This document shows positions 11,434 to 22,589 of a stretch of 64,000 nt of DNA, one piece after another. This DNA is from Plazaster borealis (taxonomy: Eukaryota; Echinodermata; Asteroidea; Forcipulatida; Labidiasteridae), in assembly GCA_021014325.1 (NCBI GenBank), contig CM037475.1, forward strand, positions 4,371,001 through 4,435,000, written 5' to 3'. Numbering within the stretch: position 1 is the first letter of the stretch; each line of letters opens with the position of its first letter. The translations under genes were made by a program, and so were the position numbers. The notes beneath the pieces are model-generated. The model was given only the letters and a program-made list of their open reading frames with translations, searched no databases and had not been told where the DNA came from.

Positions 11434-11998
11434 GTGGGAGTCGTGGTGAAGCGGTCTAGCGCATCTGACACAAGTACAATTTCATGGCTTTTCTTACTGC
11501 TGAGTTGAGCGCCTACGATCACCATTTTCAGCTTAAAGGGCGAGCACCGAATTTCTGCGCTTACTGTGTAAGCGAAGAATGCCTAGTAACGTGAAGTATG
11601 CATGGGCACAAGCAAGAATTTCTTGCTAACCTGTGAAATACGCTTCCGTAAGCGGGGAATTCCCTGCTTCCATAACCATTGATTCTTTAAGGCAGAGCCA
11701 TGAAATTGGGCCCTGGTGATTAAAGTAACCAGAGTTTGGATTCAAATCTCGATTGAGACACTTTTGTCCTTGAGCAAGACACTTTACTAATTGCTTCTCA
11801 TCACCCAGGAGTAAATGGGTGCTTGCGAGGGTAGAGATTGTTGATGTGAATGATTAGCATCGTGAACGCCCATTCAGTTGCCGGTGCTGCATACTCCTAA
11901 GGAGTTGAGATGGTTTTTAGGAATGCTTAGGGCCCGACATGGGGAATAATACTGTAAGGTGCTTTGAGGGGGACTCCTGGCCTTGAAAAAATGCATAA
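11434..11998 (+). mobile_element. tRNA-derived SINE interrupted by a group G2 element
   Basis: The head GTCGTGGTGAAGCGGTCTAG resembles a tRNA box A region of Leu type, and GGATTCAAATCTC at about 11738-11750 resembles box B. The body (GAGCAAGACACTTTACTAAT, AGTAAATGGGTGCTTGCGAG, TACTCCTAAGGAGTTGAGAT) matches the SINE at 38890-39190 and the body-only copy at 18420-18570. The head and box B are pushed apart by a 230-bp insertion at 11478-11710. Confidence 0.75.
11478..11710. mobile_element. MITE group G2 nested in the SINE
   Basis: The termini CAATTTCATGGCT and AGCCATGAAATTGGG are inverted. Internal blocks (TGCGCTTACTGTGTAAGCG, AATGCCTAGTAACGTG, GGAATTCCCTGCTT) recur at 38355-38570. It is a fold-back element without coding capacity. 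Confidence 0.8.
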
Positions 11999-12017
11999 GA
12001 AATACACTCTATTTTTA

Positions 12018-12213
12018 TTTAAAAACAAGTCATAGGTTTTTTTTAACTTCTGGCTTGAAATTCTGACCACATTTGATTTTTTTCTGGCTTAGTGTCCCAA
12101 ATCTTGAGAAAATGATTAAAAACAAGTCACAGGTTTTTTTTTACTTCTGGCTTGAAATTCTGACCACATTTGATTTTTTCTGGCTTAGTGTCCCAAATCT
12201 TGAGAAAATGGTT
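12018..12213 (+). repeat. 97-bp direct duplication
   Basis: AAAAACAAGTCATAGG at 12021 recurs with one change at 12118, and the following GGCTTGAAATTCTGACCACA and GTGTCCCAAATCTTGAGAAA blocks are identical. Two copies, over 95% alike by eye, so the duplication looks recent. Confidence 0.9.
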
Positions 12214-12412
12214 CAAAACACCAAACTGAAAGGTTTTCTTCAATTTTTACATGTCATACAATATTTGTTTAATGGTAACACACTGCCTCAATAAATAGAG
12301 CCAAAGATATATTTGTTCACTTGTTAGATATCTTGACAACAAAAGGCAGAGATTCATTTCCCATTTTGTTTTACAAAAGCTGCTGTTGTATCCTTCTATC
12401 AATTGTAAAAGC

Positions 12413-12598
12413 CAGGCATGATATGTGGTCCTTGGGGAAAAATAAGGAACCATTTATTGAGTACAAGGGCTGACCTACATGTACACATGGTGAAGGCTCT
12501 AATTGACTTTTCAGGCCTTATTAATAAACAAAATCTGATTTTTCCAAGGGCATTTTTTTTAAAAATACAGACTAATGAAGGAAGAATAACATGCCTGT
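12413..12598. mobile_element. MITE group H
   Basis: It begins CAGGCATGATATGTGGTCCT and ends GAATAACATGCCTG. It carries TTTATTGAGTACAAGGGCTG and TTTTCCAAGGGCA, shared with the other group H copies. Confidence 0.8.
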
Positions 12599-12944
12599 AA
12601 AAGGCCTTTTTGTCTTCAATTTTGGTTAATTTTTTTGTTTTATTTTTAAAAATGTTGCAACAAAAGTAGGCTTTCATTTGTTTGTCCCTGAATCCAACCT
12701 TGTATGTCTAATGCATTTGACTAATGACACTCACATCCATTTGTAACTTCACTTGGCTTTTGTGTTCAAGATTAATTTGTTACGAACTTCCATTCAGACC
12801 ATTCTTCTTTTGTCGATTTTCATGGTCACTTTTTGTCAAGTAGGGATCAGAAAAATCATTTATGAATCCCAAGGGGGATTTCATGACTAACCTTCAGCCA
12901 AACACTGCAGGTTAAAAACTGGCAGAAAATGCGTTTATCTCCCA
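12599..12944. other. Gene-free, apparently unique stretch
   Basis: Nothing recognisable on either strand. Confidence 0.3.
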
Positions 12945-13925
12945 AGAGGGCAGCGAATTTGCAACGGATGGATATTTAGCGATGGAATATTACTATATGG
13001 GTTTTGAGGCAGTGCATGGTGAGGTATCAATGTACATTCAGTTTGCTGTATTAACACGGTACCATCTACTTTGCTGTGTAGATTTTGTTCTTTGAGAATT
13101 TGTCTTTCTATTTATTCACGGTGCCGCGGAGTGGATTTCAGAGTTTGGGAGACTGCTTAGTTCTCAAAAGAACTGTCCTGCTTATTAACTACTGGGATGG
13201 GGGGGGGGGGCGGGCTGCGGGAGTTTATTTGTACAATTTTCAAGCGTTGTGGTTTGAGTGTGCTGGTCAGAAAAAGCGTTTTCTTAATTGCATTTACAAA
13301 CTTTTAGTCCGAGCACTGAATTTAAAAACACCAGAAAAACCCCTCATTGTTACTTTGAACAGGCCAGCAACTTTTCAAGACATAAATAAACGTTTATCAA
13401 GCATTGTGATTTGAGTGTGCTAGTCAAAAGCAGGGTTTCTAAATTGCTTTCACAAATTTTCAGTTAGAGCACTTAAAAAAAAAAAAAATCATTTTAGCAA
13501 CTTCTCAATGTTTGGATGAATGATTATCGATGGAATATTACTCCTTTGTGAGTACTTGTGCCCCCCCCCCACTGGAAAGCAATGCCATCCCCACCCTGCG
13601 CCACTTTAACAATTATCGCTGAGAGAAGAAATAACTACCGGTGTTTCTGGCAGTGGTTGCTAAATACACCGAGCGCCTTGTTAACCCTTCATGGCGCTAC
13701 ATAAATCAGTCTTACAACTTTAATATCTCAAAAAAAGTGTCTTAAATGTTTCTCTTTGTTCACAGCACCTTGAGTATTGGTAGATCCGTCCGCTATAAAA
13801 GACTCCGGTAAAAAAAAAAAAAGGCATGAAAATATACATCTTTCGAAAGGGCAGCAATTACGTAGATGAATATTAAAGGAATATTACTTGTACATTTGTC
13901 AAGTGGTGTGATAAAAGGCCAAGCG
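12945..13925 (+). repeat. Degenerate long tandem repeat (GATGGAATATTACT phrase)
   Basis: The phrases GATGGAATATTACT (12981, 13529), AAGGAATATTACTTGTAC (about 13875), TTTGAGTGTGCTGGTCA / TTTGAGTGTGCTAGTCA (13252, 13411) and GGGCAGCGAATT / GGGCAGCAATTA (12949, 13849) recur in the same order. They imply several diverged units of roughly 150-300 bp. G and C homopolymers lie at 13199-13210 and 13561-13570. Confidence 0.55.
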
Positions 13926-14639
13926 TGACTAGGCATATATGATCTGTGGCTGTGTGTATTACAATCTCATCTTGATCTGTGAAGAAGGCATTACGGCAAA
14001 AGACTCCGCCGATTTTCTTCTCTCCGTTGATGCACTCAAGAAGTTCAATTTGGTGGATAAACATGAACGCTGTGCAAGGAATAAATCGCACAGTCACATT
14101 AAAGGCACTCTACTGCATCAGTAATCTGTGGGGTTTTTTAAAAGATAAATTACATCATCATGCCTGGAATAATATACAGAGGACACGGAGGACACGGCCT
14201 CTGTTAATAATAATAATAATAATAAGACTTGTAATGCACACATATCCACCCTGCTGGGTTGCCCCTGGTCTTGGCCTTGGTGCCCCTTCAGAAGTTTCCC
14301 ATAGACTTTAAGATTTTCCAATAGTGCCGCCTTTGCCAAATGAAAATGGCCTTGCCCTCTCAAAGATGAAATTCCAGGCCTGCATCATTGTTTTTTATTC
14401 GCAGAGTAGCTTAATACTCATTCTCTAGTTCAATAAACAAACCAGACAAAAACCTGTAATTCATCAAATTCGATGACCGTGTTCTATGGAAAAAAAGAAA
14501 AAAGAGTTTACATTCTTCAGGGATTTTGTGCATGTTCATATACCAGGCTTCTATTGCGGCAATCAACATAAGAAATAATGATTTCTATGAGTCTTCAAAT
14601 GTAATTTCCTCAACTTTGACAAGTAATTCAGAACACATG
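13926..14639. other. Gene-free stretch with a microsatellite and a repeat fragment
   Basis: It contains a (TAA)n run at about 14206-14225 and a dispersed repeat at 14250-14375 (own entry). No exon recognised. Confidence 0.35.
14250..14375 (+). repeat. Dispersed repeat group N (CTTGGCCTTGGTGCCCCTTC)
   Basis: The blocks GTTGCCCCTGGTCTTGGCCT, AAGTTTCCCATAGACTTTAA and GAAAATGGCCTTGCCCTCTC recur at 41860-42003, 61730-61880 and, more diverged, at 62105-62250. Class unknown. Confidence 0.65.
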
Positions 14640-16060
14640 TTAGAACATAGGGGTGTTGGAACATAGGGTTGTCTGAACATGAGTGTTGGAACATAGGGGT
14701 GTTTGAACATAGGGTTGTCGGAACATAGGGGTGTTGGAACATAGGGTTGTCGGAACATAGGGTTGTCGGAACATAGGGTTGTCGGAACATAGGGTTGTCG
14801 GAACATAGGGTTGTCAGAACATAGGGTTGTCAGAGCATAGGGTTGTCGGAACATAGGGTTGTTGGAACATAGGAGTGTTGGAACATAGGAGTGTTGGAAC
14901 ATAGGGGTGTTGGAACATAGGAGTGTTGGAACATAGGGGTGTTGGAACATAGGGTTGTCGGAACATAGGGTTGTCGGAACATAGGGTTGTCGGAACATAG
15001 GAGTGTTGGAACATAGGAGTGTTGGAACATAGGGGTGTTGGAACATAGGGGTGTCGGAACATAGGGTTGTCGGAACATAGGGTTGTCGGAACATAGGAGT
15101 GTTGGAACATAGGGGTGTTGGAACATAGGGGTGTTGATGGAATATAGGGGTGTTGTAGCACTGGGGTGTTGGAACAAACAAAGGAGTGTTGGAACAAACA
15201 AAGGAGTGTTGGAACATAGGGTTGTCGGAACACAGGTCTGTCTGAACATAGGGTTGTCGTAACATAGGGGTGTTGGAACATAGGAGTGTTGGAACATAGG
15301 AGTGTTGGAACATAGGGGTGTTGGAACATAGGGGTGTTGGAACATAGGAGTGTTGGAACATAGGGGTGTTGGAACATAGGGGTGTTGGAACATAGGAGTG
15401 TTGGAACATAGGGGTGTTGGAACATAGGGGTGTTGGAACATAGGGGTGTCAGAACATAGGGGTGTCAGAACATAGGGGTGTCAGAACATAGGGGTGTTGG
15501 AACATAGGGGTGTTGGAACATAGGGGTGTCGGAACATAGGGGTGTTGGAACATAGGAGTGTTGGAACATAGGAGTGTTGGAACATAGGGGTGTTGGAACA
15601 TAGGGGTGTCGGAACATAGGGGTGTCGGAACATAGGGTTGTCGGAACATAGGAGTGTTGGAACATAGGGGTGTTGGAACATAGGGGTGTTGATGGAATAT
15701 AGGGGTGTTGTAGCACTGGGGTGTTGGAACAAACAAAGGAGTGTTGGAACAAACAAAGGAGTGTTGGAACATAGGGTTGTCGGAACACAGGTCTGTCTGA
15801 ACATAGGGTTGTCGTAACATAGGGGTGTTGGAACATAGGAGTGTTGGAACATAGGAGTGTTGGAACATAGGGGTGTTGGAACATAGGGGTGTCAGAACAT
15901 AGGGGTGTCGGAACATAGGGGTGTCAGAACATAGGGATTGTCAGAACATAGGGGTGTCAGAACATAGGGGTGTTGGAACATAGGAGTGTTGGAACATAGG
16001 GGTGTTGGAACATAGGAGTGTTGGAACATAGGAGTGTCGTAACATAGGGGTGTTGGAACC
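14640..16060. repeat. 16-bp minisatellite, about 1.4 kb
   Basis: It has some 85-90 units of GGAACATAGGGGTGTT with variants (GAGTGTT, GTTGTC, GTGTCA). Because 16 is one more than a multiple of three, each minus-strand frame reads the same 16-residue cycle (MFQHPYVPTPLCSNTP-like), so open frames of 120-270 codons arise in all three frames. A block with the odd units GATGGAATATAG, TAGCACTGG, ACAAACAAAGGA and ACACAGGTCTGTCT occurs twice, at about 15136 and 15691, a higher-order duplication of about 555 bp. No splice or start context suggests a gene. Confidence 0.95.
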
Positions 16061-16774
16061 GAGAGCAGTCACCCTATTCTTTAGGGCCACAGTTTTGACA
16101 TTATCTGAAAAGATTTTATTTTAATTTCAGTGAACATTTCAGGGACAAAGATGTTAACATAAATGAAAATCAGCGCGGGGAACAACGAGCTATAAGTTTC
16201 CCTTTCATTCCCTCAAATAAAGGGAATATGAGCCGTTTTAATTTGTATCCTTGGTACAAGTGTGGTTTTCTAGATGCTGGCATGATACGCCACTTTATGA
16301 GACAGATGAGTTAGAATAAAAGCCAAGGTTTAATAATAATAATAATAATAATGATATGCAGGTCTTATATAGCGCTTTATCACACCCGAGGGTGTCTCAA
16401 AGATCGCTTTAGTAACACTTGATATATTGAGTGTCGAATTATAGCGGAACTAGATAAAATAAGACTTTAACAAATCCATCAAATTTCACCAATCTTCTGG
16501 GTCGCTCGTTATCATTCATCAATCATTGGAGAGGAGAATAATGTTTTACTAAAGCTTAGTAACTTGACACAGATAAGGTATTTATTACTCCCCCCCCACA
16601 TCCCTTGATCACCATAAGCAACCCTTAACATTTTGTCTCCTCTCACACATTATTTGTGTTTGCTCGGTGGTGGAGGTAAGAAAGAGAGGAGGGAGGGGCC
16701 TAATTCAACCCCCCCTGGTTCTGACAGATAAGGTCCACTCAAAAATATCAAAAAACTGATGTAATTGTTTCCCT
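16061..16774. other. Gene-free stretch with SINE tail and microsatellite
   Basis: (TAA)n at about 16331-16352 is followed by TTATATAGCGCTTTATCACA and GGTGTCTCAAAGATCG, a typical tail of a widespread SINE-type repeat also seen at the right edge of the window. C-runs lie at 16581-16590 and 16711-16717. No exon. Confidence 0.45.
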
Positions 16775-17206
16775 TTAAAGGTAGGGTCATAGATTGTTTT
16801 TTTTGTGAATGTAATGCTTATTTATAGGAAAAATTTCAAAGAAAGATTTAATAAAAGTCACATGTGAAAGTTTCAGCTGAATACAGTGTCTACTTGCTGA
16901 GAAAACAGCAACAAGCTGTCAAGGTATTTTCACAAGAATGTCGAATCCATCCACGTTTTGAGAGATGACAGCAAGTACCAACAGCATCTCTGGCCGCAGC
17001 ATAAACGAACGGACACCAACCCTCAGAAACCTGAGAAACGATTCATGCATTTTGGGTTGAAAAATATCCAAACCTTATTACTTCAAAGGGAATCCTTTCT
17101 CAAAATAGTTTATACTATCAACAGCTGCAGTGCTTCTCACCAAGTAAGTTTTTATGGTCATTATCTTTTGGAGTATTTACCAATTTATGAATGACCCTAC
17201 CTTTAA
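16775..17206 (-). mobile_element. MITE group C, complete
   Basis: TTAA at both ends; termini AAGGTAGGGTCAT and ATGACCCTACCTT. It shares TATCAACAGCTGCAGTGCTT, CTCACCAAGTAAG and AAGGGAATCCTTTCTC with 9712 and 3199 in reverse orientation. 432 bp. Confidence 0.85.
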
Positions 17207-18084
17207 GGCATCCCCTCACACTCAAGGGGAAGACTGATATTAAACCCATCAACTCAAAATGTTGTGCATTTCCGAGCATCAACTCAAAAAGGGCTGTAGA
17301 TCCTGTTTGGCCAACACCAGAAATATTTACTCAACTACACGTACAAATACGACATGCATGGGCATTTGCGGTCGGTCGGATAGAGAGCGCAAATAGCACC
17401 TGCACATTCTGGAACATGTAATGTACATACATGGCATATTGGCTTCAAAGGCCTAAGTTAAAAAGCCTCCCCACATACATACCCCTGGTTAACTTTGAGG
17501 CGAACTGATTTATGCGAGTCGTGGGGTTTTACTGTTCTTTTCTTTCTGGAAAAAGGTGAAGGAATAAATGAAGTGTTGATTTCAGAACGCCTGATGATTT
17601 TTTATTCTACAAACTAAATTTACGAAAAAGGTGTTACCATTAGATGAAAATATGAACAGGTTTTTCCAAAATGAAGAGAAGGCAAATACTTTTCTGTTAG
17701 GTATGGCATCACATGTGGGGTTTTCTGCTTTCTTCTGGCCCTCTGAATGCATTGTTTAGGTATTTGTTTAATTTGATTATATTGTAAGCAACCTTTTCAA
17801 GTATTGTTTTTTAAATTTATTTTTTGAATATTTTTTATAAATGCAAGTTCGCCCAAGACAAGGCTAAAAGCTTAAAGGGGCTACAAGAAGAAACAATTTA
17901 AGATGAAAATATTTCAGGGGAGTTCAATGTAGGAATTGATATTCCTCTTAAAACAGTCTAGATTGTAGGATGGAGGGAAACATGCACCAGGCAAGGAGGT
18001 CCAAAGAGATGCAGTAATAACTAGACACTAGGTGTTTGTCCTTTGGACGAACACGCTGTTCCTTTTTTATTTTACTATGATTAC
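17207..18084. other. Gene-free, apparently unique stretch
   Basis: Two runs near 17214-17300 use the phrase AACTCAAAA. Otherwise I see nothing recognisable. Confidence 0.3.
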
Positions 18085-18405
18085 ATGATCCAATTTGATA
18101 ATTTGGACATTGACATAGGTTTGTACAGTGAATGTCTACAATCTATTTCGATATTGGACATTCACATACGTTTGTACAGCGAATGTCTACTTTCTATTTT
18201 TGATATTGGACATCGGACATTCACATACATTTGTACAGTGAATGTCTACTTTCTATTTCAATATTGGACACTGGACATTCACATAGGCTTGTAAAGCGAA
18301 TGCGAATGTGAAACCCATATGTGAGCATCCAATGTCCAATATCGAAATAGAAAGTCGACATTCACTGTACAAACCTATGTAAATGTCAAATGTCCAATAT
18401 CAAAC
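18085..18405. repeat. ~58-bp tandem array plus an inverted copy
   Basis: The phrase TTTGTACAGYGAATGTCTAC followed by TTTCTATTT and ATATTGGACATTCACATA recurs about four times from 18105 to 18300. At 18329-18405 the same sequence appears in reverse complement (AATGTCCAATATCGAAATAG, GACATTCACTGTACAAACCT), so the array end can fold back. Confidence 0.85.
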
Positions 18406-18419
18406 TAACCTTACTGTCA

Positions 18420-18570
18420 TGGGCAGAGATGGTTCTTGCAATTGATTTATAGCTTGATGCACTACACAATTGGCAACGCAGACTGTATACTCCCAAGGGA
18501 GCTGAAATGGTTTGAGGATTGAAATAAATGGCCCAGTGACCTGGGGTAATACGTTCATGTGCCATAAGAA
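18420..18570 (+). mobile_element. SINE body fragment
   Basis: GTATACTCCCAAGGGAGCTG, AAATGGTTT and GCCCAGTGACCTGGGGTAAT match the body of the SINEs at 11434 and 38890. The tRNA-like head is absent. Confidence 0.55.
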
Positions 18571-18904
18571 TCAAAATAGACAGATACAGGCGTCGCTGTA
18601 AAAACATCAATTATTATCAGTATCATATCAGACTCGGCAAAATTGAATAATCACATGGCAAGGAGTTCCTCCTTTCTCCATGGTCTAAAACAGGAAAAAA
18701 AAATTGGCATATAGGCAATATGTGAGGAACAGAAATGTATAGTTGCAAGGACGTACTGATATAGAAAATAAGACTTAAATCGCATAAATTTACACTTGAG
18801 TTTAACAATCTTAGTGTAAAGTCTCCTAACCAAGACAAGAACTAGCAGGCCTCCGGACAGTATACAGTGCTTAACACACGTCAGTGTAAGATTTAAACAA
18901 ATTT

Positions 18905-19284
18905 TCTATATTATTATTATTATTATTACTATTATATATTTCTGGTAATGAAACCAAGGATGCCTCACAAGTGAACTTAATCACTGTAGCTCGCAAGCTT
19001 GAGGAAACCTGTAAACAAGGGTGCTTGCTATGTGAACCAGAAACACAGGGGTTAACCCCTACTCTTCCACGATAAGTGTTCTGGGTTCTTTTACATGCAC
19101 TACCAATCCTAGTACATGGGACCTACGGCTGTATGTCTCATCTGATGGACAAAGCAATCATGGTAAAGTATCCTGCTCAAGGATACAAGTGTCATGACCA
19201 GGACTCAAACCCACACTCTGCTGATCAGAAACACCAGAGCTTGAGTCCGGTGCTTTTAACCGCTCGCTCATGACACGCCACGTG
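18905..19284 (-). mobile_element. Complete tRNA-Leu-like SINE
   Basis: On the minus strand the element starts near 19284: TGAGCGAGCGGTTAAAAGCA, then ACCGGACTCAAGCTCTGGTG, an anticodon-arm-like region of Leu type. Box B GGGTTTGAGTCCT lies at 19212-19200. The body follows with CTTGAGCAGGATACTTTACC, GTAAAAGAACCCAGAACACT and CTTGCGAGCTACAGTGATTA, ending in a (TAA)n tail at 18930-18905. Other tails of this family lie at 34457-34575 and 63665-64000. It is transcribed by RNA polymerase III if active (family knowledge). Confidence 0.8.
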
Positions 19285-19317
19285 CCCCATGCTATTAGCA
19301 CGTCAATTAAGAACAGG

Positions 19318-19387
19318 CGCCGAGTGTTATTGGCTGTGATCCTTAATATATGGTTCTTATAAGGATCACAGCCGATAACACTCAGCG
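19318..19387. repeat. 28-bp-arm hairpin
   Basis: Arms GAGTGTTATTGGCTGTGATC and GATCACAGCCGATAACACTC (with short extensions) enclose a 14-bp AT-rich loop; two mismatches. It lies just 5' of the SINE. Possibly a very short fold-back element. Confidence 0.8.
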
Positions 19388-19887
19388 ACAGTGAGATAAG
19401 CCACAAGGTGTTCTTTCAGACTTAACTCGATATTTCAATCTTCCACAGTAGCCAGTCTCAAATATTTCATTACAAATAACAAATCTCCTTATTTCTAAGA
19501 ACACTGCTCTGTTCTCTCCATAACAAAACTTGTTTTTCACTTTGATTTGTTGAACTGTACAAAAGAATACAAACAAACTGCCCTCCCAAATTCGTGCAAA
19601 ATAGAGGGCAAAATTCAGGCACTGCAAGAAGAAGAAAAATTGGACAGAGGAAGCAAGACATACTTTTTAGCCAGTATTATAAATCAGTATTTGTGTTTTT
19701 ATCTGTGTAACATTTTGTGCAAATCAACCCCTCTGACCCCTTAACCAAAGATTCCCCATACACCCATAAATACAAAGACAAATAAAGCACAAAAAAGCAC
19801 TGTAAATTTCAAAGTCATCACTTATCATTTATTTGTTATGCAATTATACAGTTGACTTTAGTTAATAGCAAACCCTTCTCCAACGAG
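19388..19887. other. Gene-free, apparently unique stretch
   Basis: Nothing supported on either strand. Confidence 0.3.
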
Positions 19888-20086
19888 TCCAATTTCATAC
19901 AGCAGCTTTAAGCAACAGCAGCTTTAAGCAACAAATACTGATAACAATTTTCTGCTAAGCAAAGCTAAGCAGGATACCGACCATAGATGGTGCATGTGAA
20001 ATACCATTTTGGCAGGTAACCTTACTCTGGTAAGCATAATTTTGTTGTGCGTAGTTATGTGCTTAAGAAGCTCTATGAAAATGGGA
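19888..20086. mobile_element. MITE group G
   Basis: It begins TCCAATTTCATACAGCAGCT and ends GAAGCTCTATGAAAATGGGA. It has GCTAAGCAGGATACCGACCA and GGCAGGTAACCTTACTCTGG inside. AGCAGCTTTAAGCAACA is duplicated near the left end. Confidence 0.8.
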
Positions 20087-20237
20087 CCGGCTGTTCATGA
20101 AGTGTGACGCAATTCCAATGTAAGTCATGCTCATTTCACATAAACTGGCTCCAATGATGGCCAGCACCTCATAGAAAATGATTCATTGAGGATATTTGTA
20201 AGAAAGAAAAGTATTATTGGACTTGTCAAATACATGC

Positions 20238-20566
20238 AGAGCTGCCAACATTTGCATCTTGCAACCAGGGAGATTTTGTACAACAATCAGGGAGATATTT
20301 AGAATTGCATTCAACATAATAGGGAAAAAGGTTTCCATAATCAGGGAGATTGTCAAATTTGTTCATCAGAACATGGGAAGATTCAGGGAACTCTCTGCAG
20401 AATCAGGGAGAGTTGATGGCTCTATATTCAATATCATCCACTGTGGTTTTGAATGATTTATAAAATATGCCAGCCTGCAATATGATATCATGTGGTTAAC
20501 GGCTCTTGAATCTAGTAAATAGAATAATATGACTAATGCTGGACGATATCAGGTAGAGTTGGCAGC
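20238..20566 (+). mobile_element. Element with GAGCTGCCAAC termini and 'AATCAGGGAGA' repeats
   Basis: The left end AGAGCTGCCAACA and the right end AGAGTTGGCAGCTCT at 20552-20566 are inverted. Inside, the word ATCAGGGAGA recurs. A single unit of the ~120-bp satellite-like repeat (ATTCAATATCATCCACTGTG) sits at 20424-20510. A related element with different interior insertions lies at 59833-60237. Confidence 0.65.
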
Positions 20567-20945
20567 TCTGTACATGTTTCACAAAGTCTCAAGGCTATCT
20601 CAGATTGATCAGTTTCTGTCATAAGAAATGCCAATGAAGAATGAAATTACGGTGTTTTGGTAAAAATTACACAGAAACATATGCCAGTTGTGGAGCCTGA
20701 AGTATAAACCTTGCGCATACAGCAGACACCCACATGTGTGATCTATTGACTCACCAACTAAATTGTCAACTTTTGACAAATATCGTAGTCATTGCATAAA
20801 TACATTAATACGTGAGATGGCTATTTTAAGGCATGTTTCTATAAATATTTAAAATTGCAGCGTCTAACCTAAATGCTTGCCAAGATGCTTCAATATTTTA
20901 TTCTCCATATTTCTAAATTCCAGCCCCTTTTTTTTCTTCAAAGCT
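20567..20945. other. Gene-free, apparently unique stretch
   Basis: Nothing supported. Confidence 0.3.
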
Positions 20946-21160
20946 ATTGACCAGCGTTCTCCCTTAAAAGTGGTCCGCTGCCCAAATGCCAGTTAAAACA
21001 CCCCGAGGACCAGTCAAAATTCTCTCCAAGTGGTCTGGCTGGCTAGTTTAGTGTTAAAAAGCATCCTCAATCAATATGAAATATTGACTAGCAAAAAGCT
21101 GGGGGACTAGTGAAATGACAAGCTGACTGGTACCGCCGGCTAGGCACTGAAAAGTGAAAG
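20946..21160 (+). repeat. Dispersed repeat group K (ACCAGT/GGTCC words)
   Basis: The region is built from words such as AGTGGTCCGCTG, GGACCAGTCAAAATT, GGCTAGTTTAGTG and GCTGGGGGACTAGTGAA. A reverse-complement counterpart with the same words lies at 37625-37955. Confidence 0.5.
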
Positions 21161-21169
21161 GCAAAACCT

Positions 21170-21345
21170 GTTGACCCAATTCATATCTGACGTCATTATC
21201 GACGATAGCGCTCTTGGTTGCGCTATCCCCATGTGTTACTGTACAATGTGAACATTTTAGGCAACACGCACGCATACAGACGCACACCGTATCTTTACAC
21301 GCAATTTTTGTCGACTCCAAAAATGGCAGACAGTGGGAAAGACAT
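21170..21345 (-). repeat. Dispersed repeat, related to 3520-3720
   Basis: It shares GACCCAATTC, TGACGTCATTATCGACGATA and ACTCCAAAAATGGCAGACAG with the left copy. Confidence 0.45.
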
Positions 21346-21926
21346 CGGTGCAAAGGAGTCTTTAACTACTTATAACATTTGCGACCGTTAGTCCATGGTT
21401 AGTATAATGAGTGTTAAAGCATAGAGAAGGAAAAGCTAGGTTGTGGCTATGGCTGTTGAATGCAGTGACAGCACTACAGAATATGGCCGTGTCTGAATTG
21501 GCGGCTACGGCTGGATCGCCACATCATCATGCACTGAAGAATAGGACGTCCATGGCAACACCCTTAGCAACAATCGTAGCCGTAGCCGTTATTTGGGAAA
21601 CAGCCTATGCCCTTTTAGCAATCCGGTCATCGCCATCTTTATGGGCAACTTGGGTTTTGGCTTTGAGCTTCGTCAAACCTTACAACTTTTCTACACAGCC
21701 CAGTGGTTCACCGACCAATCATGCAAGGAATTTGATAAAACTCCTGCGCGCCACACATGGTATTTGCGCATAAGGCATAGTTAATAATTGAGCGTTCACA
21801 AAATGATTGATTATTGCCAGTAAAACTGGCCAACTTTACACTGTGATGTTAAGTGGGATCTATCTTAACACATTGCTAACCTAATGGTTCATACCTCATC
21901 AAATGATGGCAACTGCAAAGTGATCA
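21346..21926. other. Gene-free stretch; long chance-open region
   Basis: A 120-codon open frame at 21411-21773 is rich in simple GGCTAYGGCTG/CGTAGCCGTAGCC words on both strands and has no recognisable domain or splice context. I regard it as non-coding. Confidence 0.35.
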
Positions 21927-22323
21927 TTAAAGGGTCTGTATACGTTTGGTAATGACTCTGAAAATTAATGACAATAAAAACTTACTTGGTAAGAAGTACA
22001 GCAGCTTTGGATAGTATAATGCATTTTGAGAAAGTTTTCACTCTCAAGTACTGCGGTTATGGAAAAAGATATCACTTTTTATCCCCCAAAATTTGAATCT
22101 GAGAAGCGTTACTGCAGTAACGTTTCTCAGATTGTGTATTCCAATTGCAGATTATTCTTCCTTCGTGGACATAACCGCTCCAGATTTTCGGCAGTATCTC
22201 AAAAACCGCTACCACCTTTTGAAATGAAATTTTCACAGGTTAGTTTTATTGTATATATCTACAACTATGTAGGATTGAAACAAACAGTGGGTTCCAATTA
22301 CCAAACGTATACAATCCCTTTAA
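21927..22323 (+). mobile_element. MITE group B, complete
   Basis: TTAA at both ends. Termini AAGGGTCTGTATACGTTTGG and CCAAACGTATACAATCCCTT. The central palindrome is GAGAAGCGTTACTGCAGTAA + CGTTTCTC. 397 bp; used here as the reference copy for group B. Confidence 0.92.
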
Positions 22324-22589
22324 TGTCTTTGATGGGAAAATTCTGCTTATTATTTGTTGACCACATTTCATTTTCTGATATAATACATTATTGTCCTTGA
22401 CAATTTTAACTCTTAATTAAATCATTTGTGTATGCTCCTCTTTACACAGTTATGAACTTAACACTGAGAAATATTAATAATAATAATACATTATGTACAA
22501 TCTGACAGGTGAAGTTTGAAGTTGAAAAGGGGATTTTAATATTTGGTTACTGAGGAACCAACTCATCCGCAAAGAAAGTACCCAAGGGA

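Noticed and set aside
14585..15916. Several open frames of 120-274 codons on the minus strand, all MFQHPYVPT-like
   Set aside because: They are read-through of the 16-bp minisatellite, present equally in all three frames, with no splice or start context.
21411..21773. 120-codon open frame
   Set aside because: Low-complexity GGCTAYGGCTG vocabulary on both strands, no recognisable domain, no splice signals that fit.
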